Assembly (NCBI GenBank): GCA_026707665.1
Contig: JAPOWK010000102.1
Coordinates: forward strand, 16,784-80,783
Direction: 5' to 3'
Source of the DNA: Chloroflexota bacterium
Lineage (GTDB): Bacteria > Chloroflexota > Anaerolineae > Aggregatilineales > Phototrophicaceae
Length of the DNA: 64,000 nt
Shown: positions 62,686-64,000 of the stretch, piece by piece
Layout: the number at the start of each line of letters is the position of its first letter
Numbering within the stretch: position 1 is the first letter of the stretch
Notes under the pieces: model-generated
Seen by the model: only the letters and a program-made list of their open reading frames with translations
What the model was told of the DNA's origin: nothing
The model's database searches: none
Position numbers and translations under genes: made by a program

Positions 62686-64000
62686 ATGTCGTTCTTGCTT
62701 GGATTGACCACGGAACGTACTGCGGCGATCATCGTCCCTTTGCTTCTCTTTGCCATGGCCTCTCGCGTCTCCGTCGATCCAGATTTGTGGTGGCACCTGC
62801 GCCTGGGCGAGCATGTCGTCGAAACCGGACAACCAATCTACACCGATGTCTTTTCTCACTCGCAGGCGGGCATGCTGCACCGGAATCATAGTTGGCTGGC
62901 GCAACTATTCATGTATGGCATGTGGCGTCTGGCGGGCCACCTTGGCTTGACGCTTTTCGTAGCAGCGCTGGCTACCGCCGGTATGGTCTTCCTGTACCGC
63001 GCCGGTCGCGGAAGCATTTACATGCAAGGCTTTGTCCTCGTAAGTGGCGCAACTTGTGCCGCCGCCTTTTGGTCGCCTCGCCCGCAAATGCTCACGTTTA
63101 CATTCAGCGCCTTCCTGGTTTTCCTGCTGTTTGATCTCAAGCGAAACGGCCGGGACTGGCTCCGATGGCTGCCTTTACTGCTGTGGTTCTGGGGCAATTG
63201 CCATGGCGGCTACATCATAGGCTTTGTCCTGATTGCCGCTTTCGCATTGGGAGAAGTGATAAACAACGCATTTTCGATTGGAGATTCGCCTGTTCCCGCT
63301 CACAAGATTCGAAAGCTCATCGCGATAACGCTGCTTTCGTTGGCGCTGATGTCCCTCAATCCGCTGGCGCTGGACATCTTTGTCATTCCCTTCGACACCA
63401 TCGGCATCAGCGGATTGCGTCAGTATATTCAGGAATGGCAGTCGCCTGACTTCAGGCAACCCTTTACTTGGGGCTTCGTCATTCTGCTGCTATTGCTCGT
63501 TGGCGCTGTATTGGCGAGCCGGCGCCGGCTGGATGCGAGCGAGTGCATCTTCCTCGGCGGCACATTTTGCCTGGCGCTGCTTTCCGGGCGCAATCTTCCG
63601 CTCTTTGCCATTGCCGCCGTCCCCATTGCAACCCGCCACTTGGACGAAGCGCTGACTCGCCGCGGTTGGTCACTCCCACGACGACAGCGCGAGCAGCCGC
63701 ATCGCGTCGTGATCAATCTCATCCTGATCGCAGTAGTGGCAGTCGGCGTCTTGCTCCACTTGCAATTCGTCTCTGACGAGAATACCGTGGCTGCCGCCGT
63801 TTCGCAGAACTGGCCGGTGCAAGCCGTCCGCCAACTGAATGCCTCCGCGCTCAAGGGCAATTTGTTCAACAGCTACAACTGGGGCGGCTATCTGATTTTC
63901 GCGGCGCGGCAGCATCCCGTATTCATCGATGGCAGGACGGACCTGCACCGCGACACACTCGCCGATTATGTCGCCGCGATTGGTACGCAGGGCTGGAAGG
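62686..64000 (+). CDS. Polytopic membrane protein (glycosyltransferase-39-like), truncated at window edge
   Basis: Open frame from ATG 62686 to the window end; 'DPDLWWHLRLGEHVVETGQPIYTDVFSH' and 'NLFNSYNWGGYLIFAARQHPVFIDGRTDLH'. Confidence 0.75.
   Translation, partial: MSFLLGLTTERTAAIIVPLLLFAMASRVSVDPDLWWHLRLGEHVVETGQPIYTDVFSHSQAGMLHRNHSWLAQLFMYGMWRLAGHLGLTLFVAALATAGMVFLYRAGRGSIYMQGFVLVSGATCAAAFWSPRPQMLTFTFSAFLVFLLFDLKRNGRDWLRWLPLLLWFWGNCHGGYIIGFVLIAAFALGEVINNAFSIGDSPVPAHKIRKLIAITLLSLALMSLNPLALDIFVIPFDTIGISGLRQYIQEWQSPDFRQPFTWGFVILLLLLVGAVLASRRRLDASECIFLGGTFCLALLSGRNLPLFAIAAVPIATRHLDEALTRRGWSLPRRQREQPHRVVINLILIAVVAVGVLLHLQFVSDENTVAAAVSQNWPVQAVRQLNASALKGNLFNSYNWGGYLIFAARQHPVFIDGRTDLHRDTLADYVAAIGTQGWK

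Overview
The window looks like a contiguous stretch of a bacterial chromosome. Gene content and protein style suggest Chloroflexota, but that is inference, not a test. It is mostly ordinary housekeeping and metabolism: a sugar ABC transporter with a catabolic cluster, comEC, coaD, recG, a FakA/FakB-like set, rpe, rlmN, two tRNA-Ser genes, anmK, nusB-tatA-tatC, a fused ATP sulfurylase/APS kinase, a Ca-type P-ATPase, citrate synthase, 2-oxoacid:ferredoxin oxidoreductase, aconitase, fabG, lon, glycosyltransferases, comF-hpf and pgeF-yggS-yggT. The most interesting locus is ~34.7-37.8 kb. It encodes a JAMM/MPN+ metallopeptidase, a CysO/MoaD-like ubiquitin-fold sulfur carrier whose C-terminus reads ...IAGG-RRTQ (four residues beyond the diglycine), and a MoeZ-like E1 with a rhodanese domain. 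A candidate structured leader ending in an intrinsic-terminator-like hairpin precedes it, and an uncharacterised membrane coiled-coil protein follows it. Other points of interest are a tandem RNase H protein with one degenerate domain, three adjacent intramembrane-protease genes, a ~1 kb apparently non-coding repeat-rich gap (28.9-29.9 kb), and a REP-like palindromic element at 6.28-6.35 kb. No CRISPR array, transposase, prophage or rRNA was seen. All calls are from reading sequence and recalled family motifs; no searches were run.
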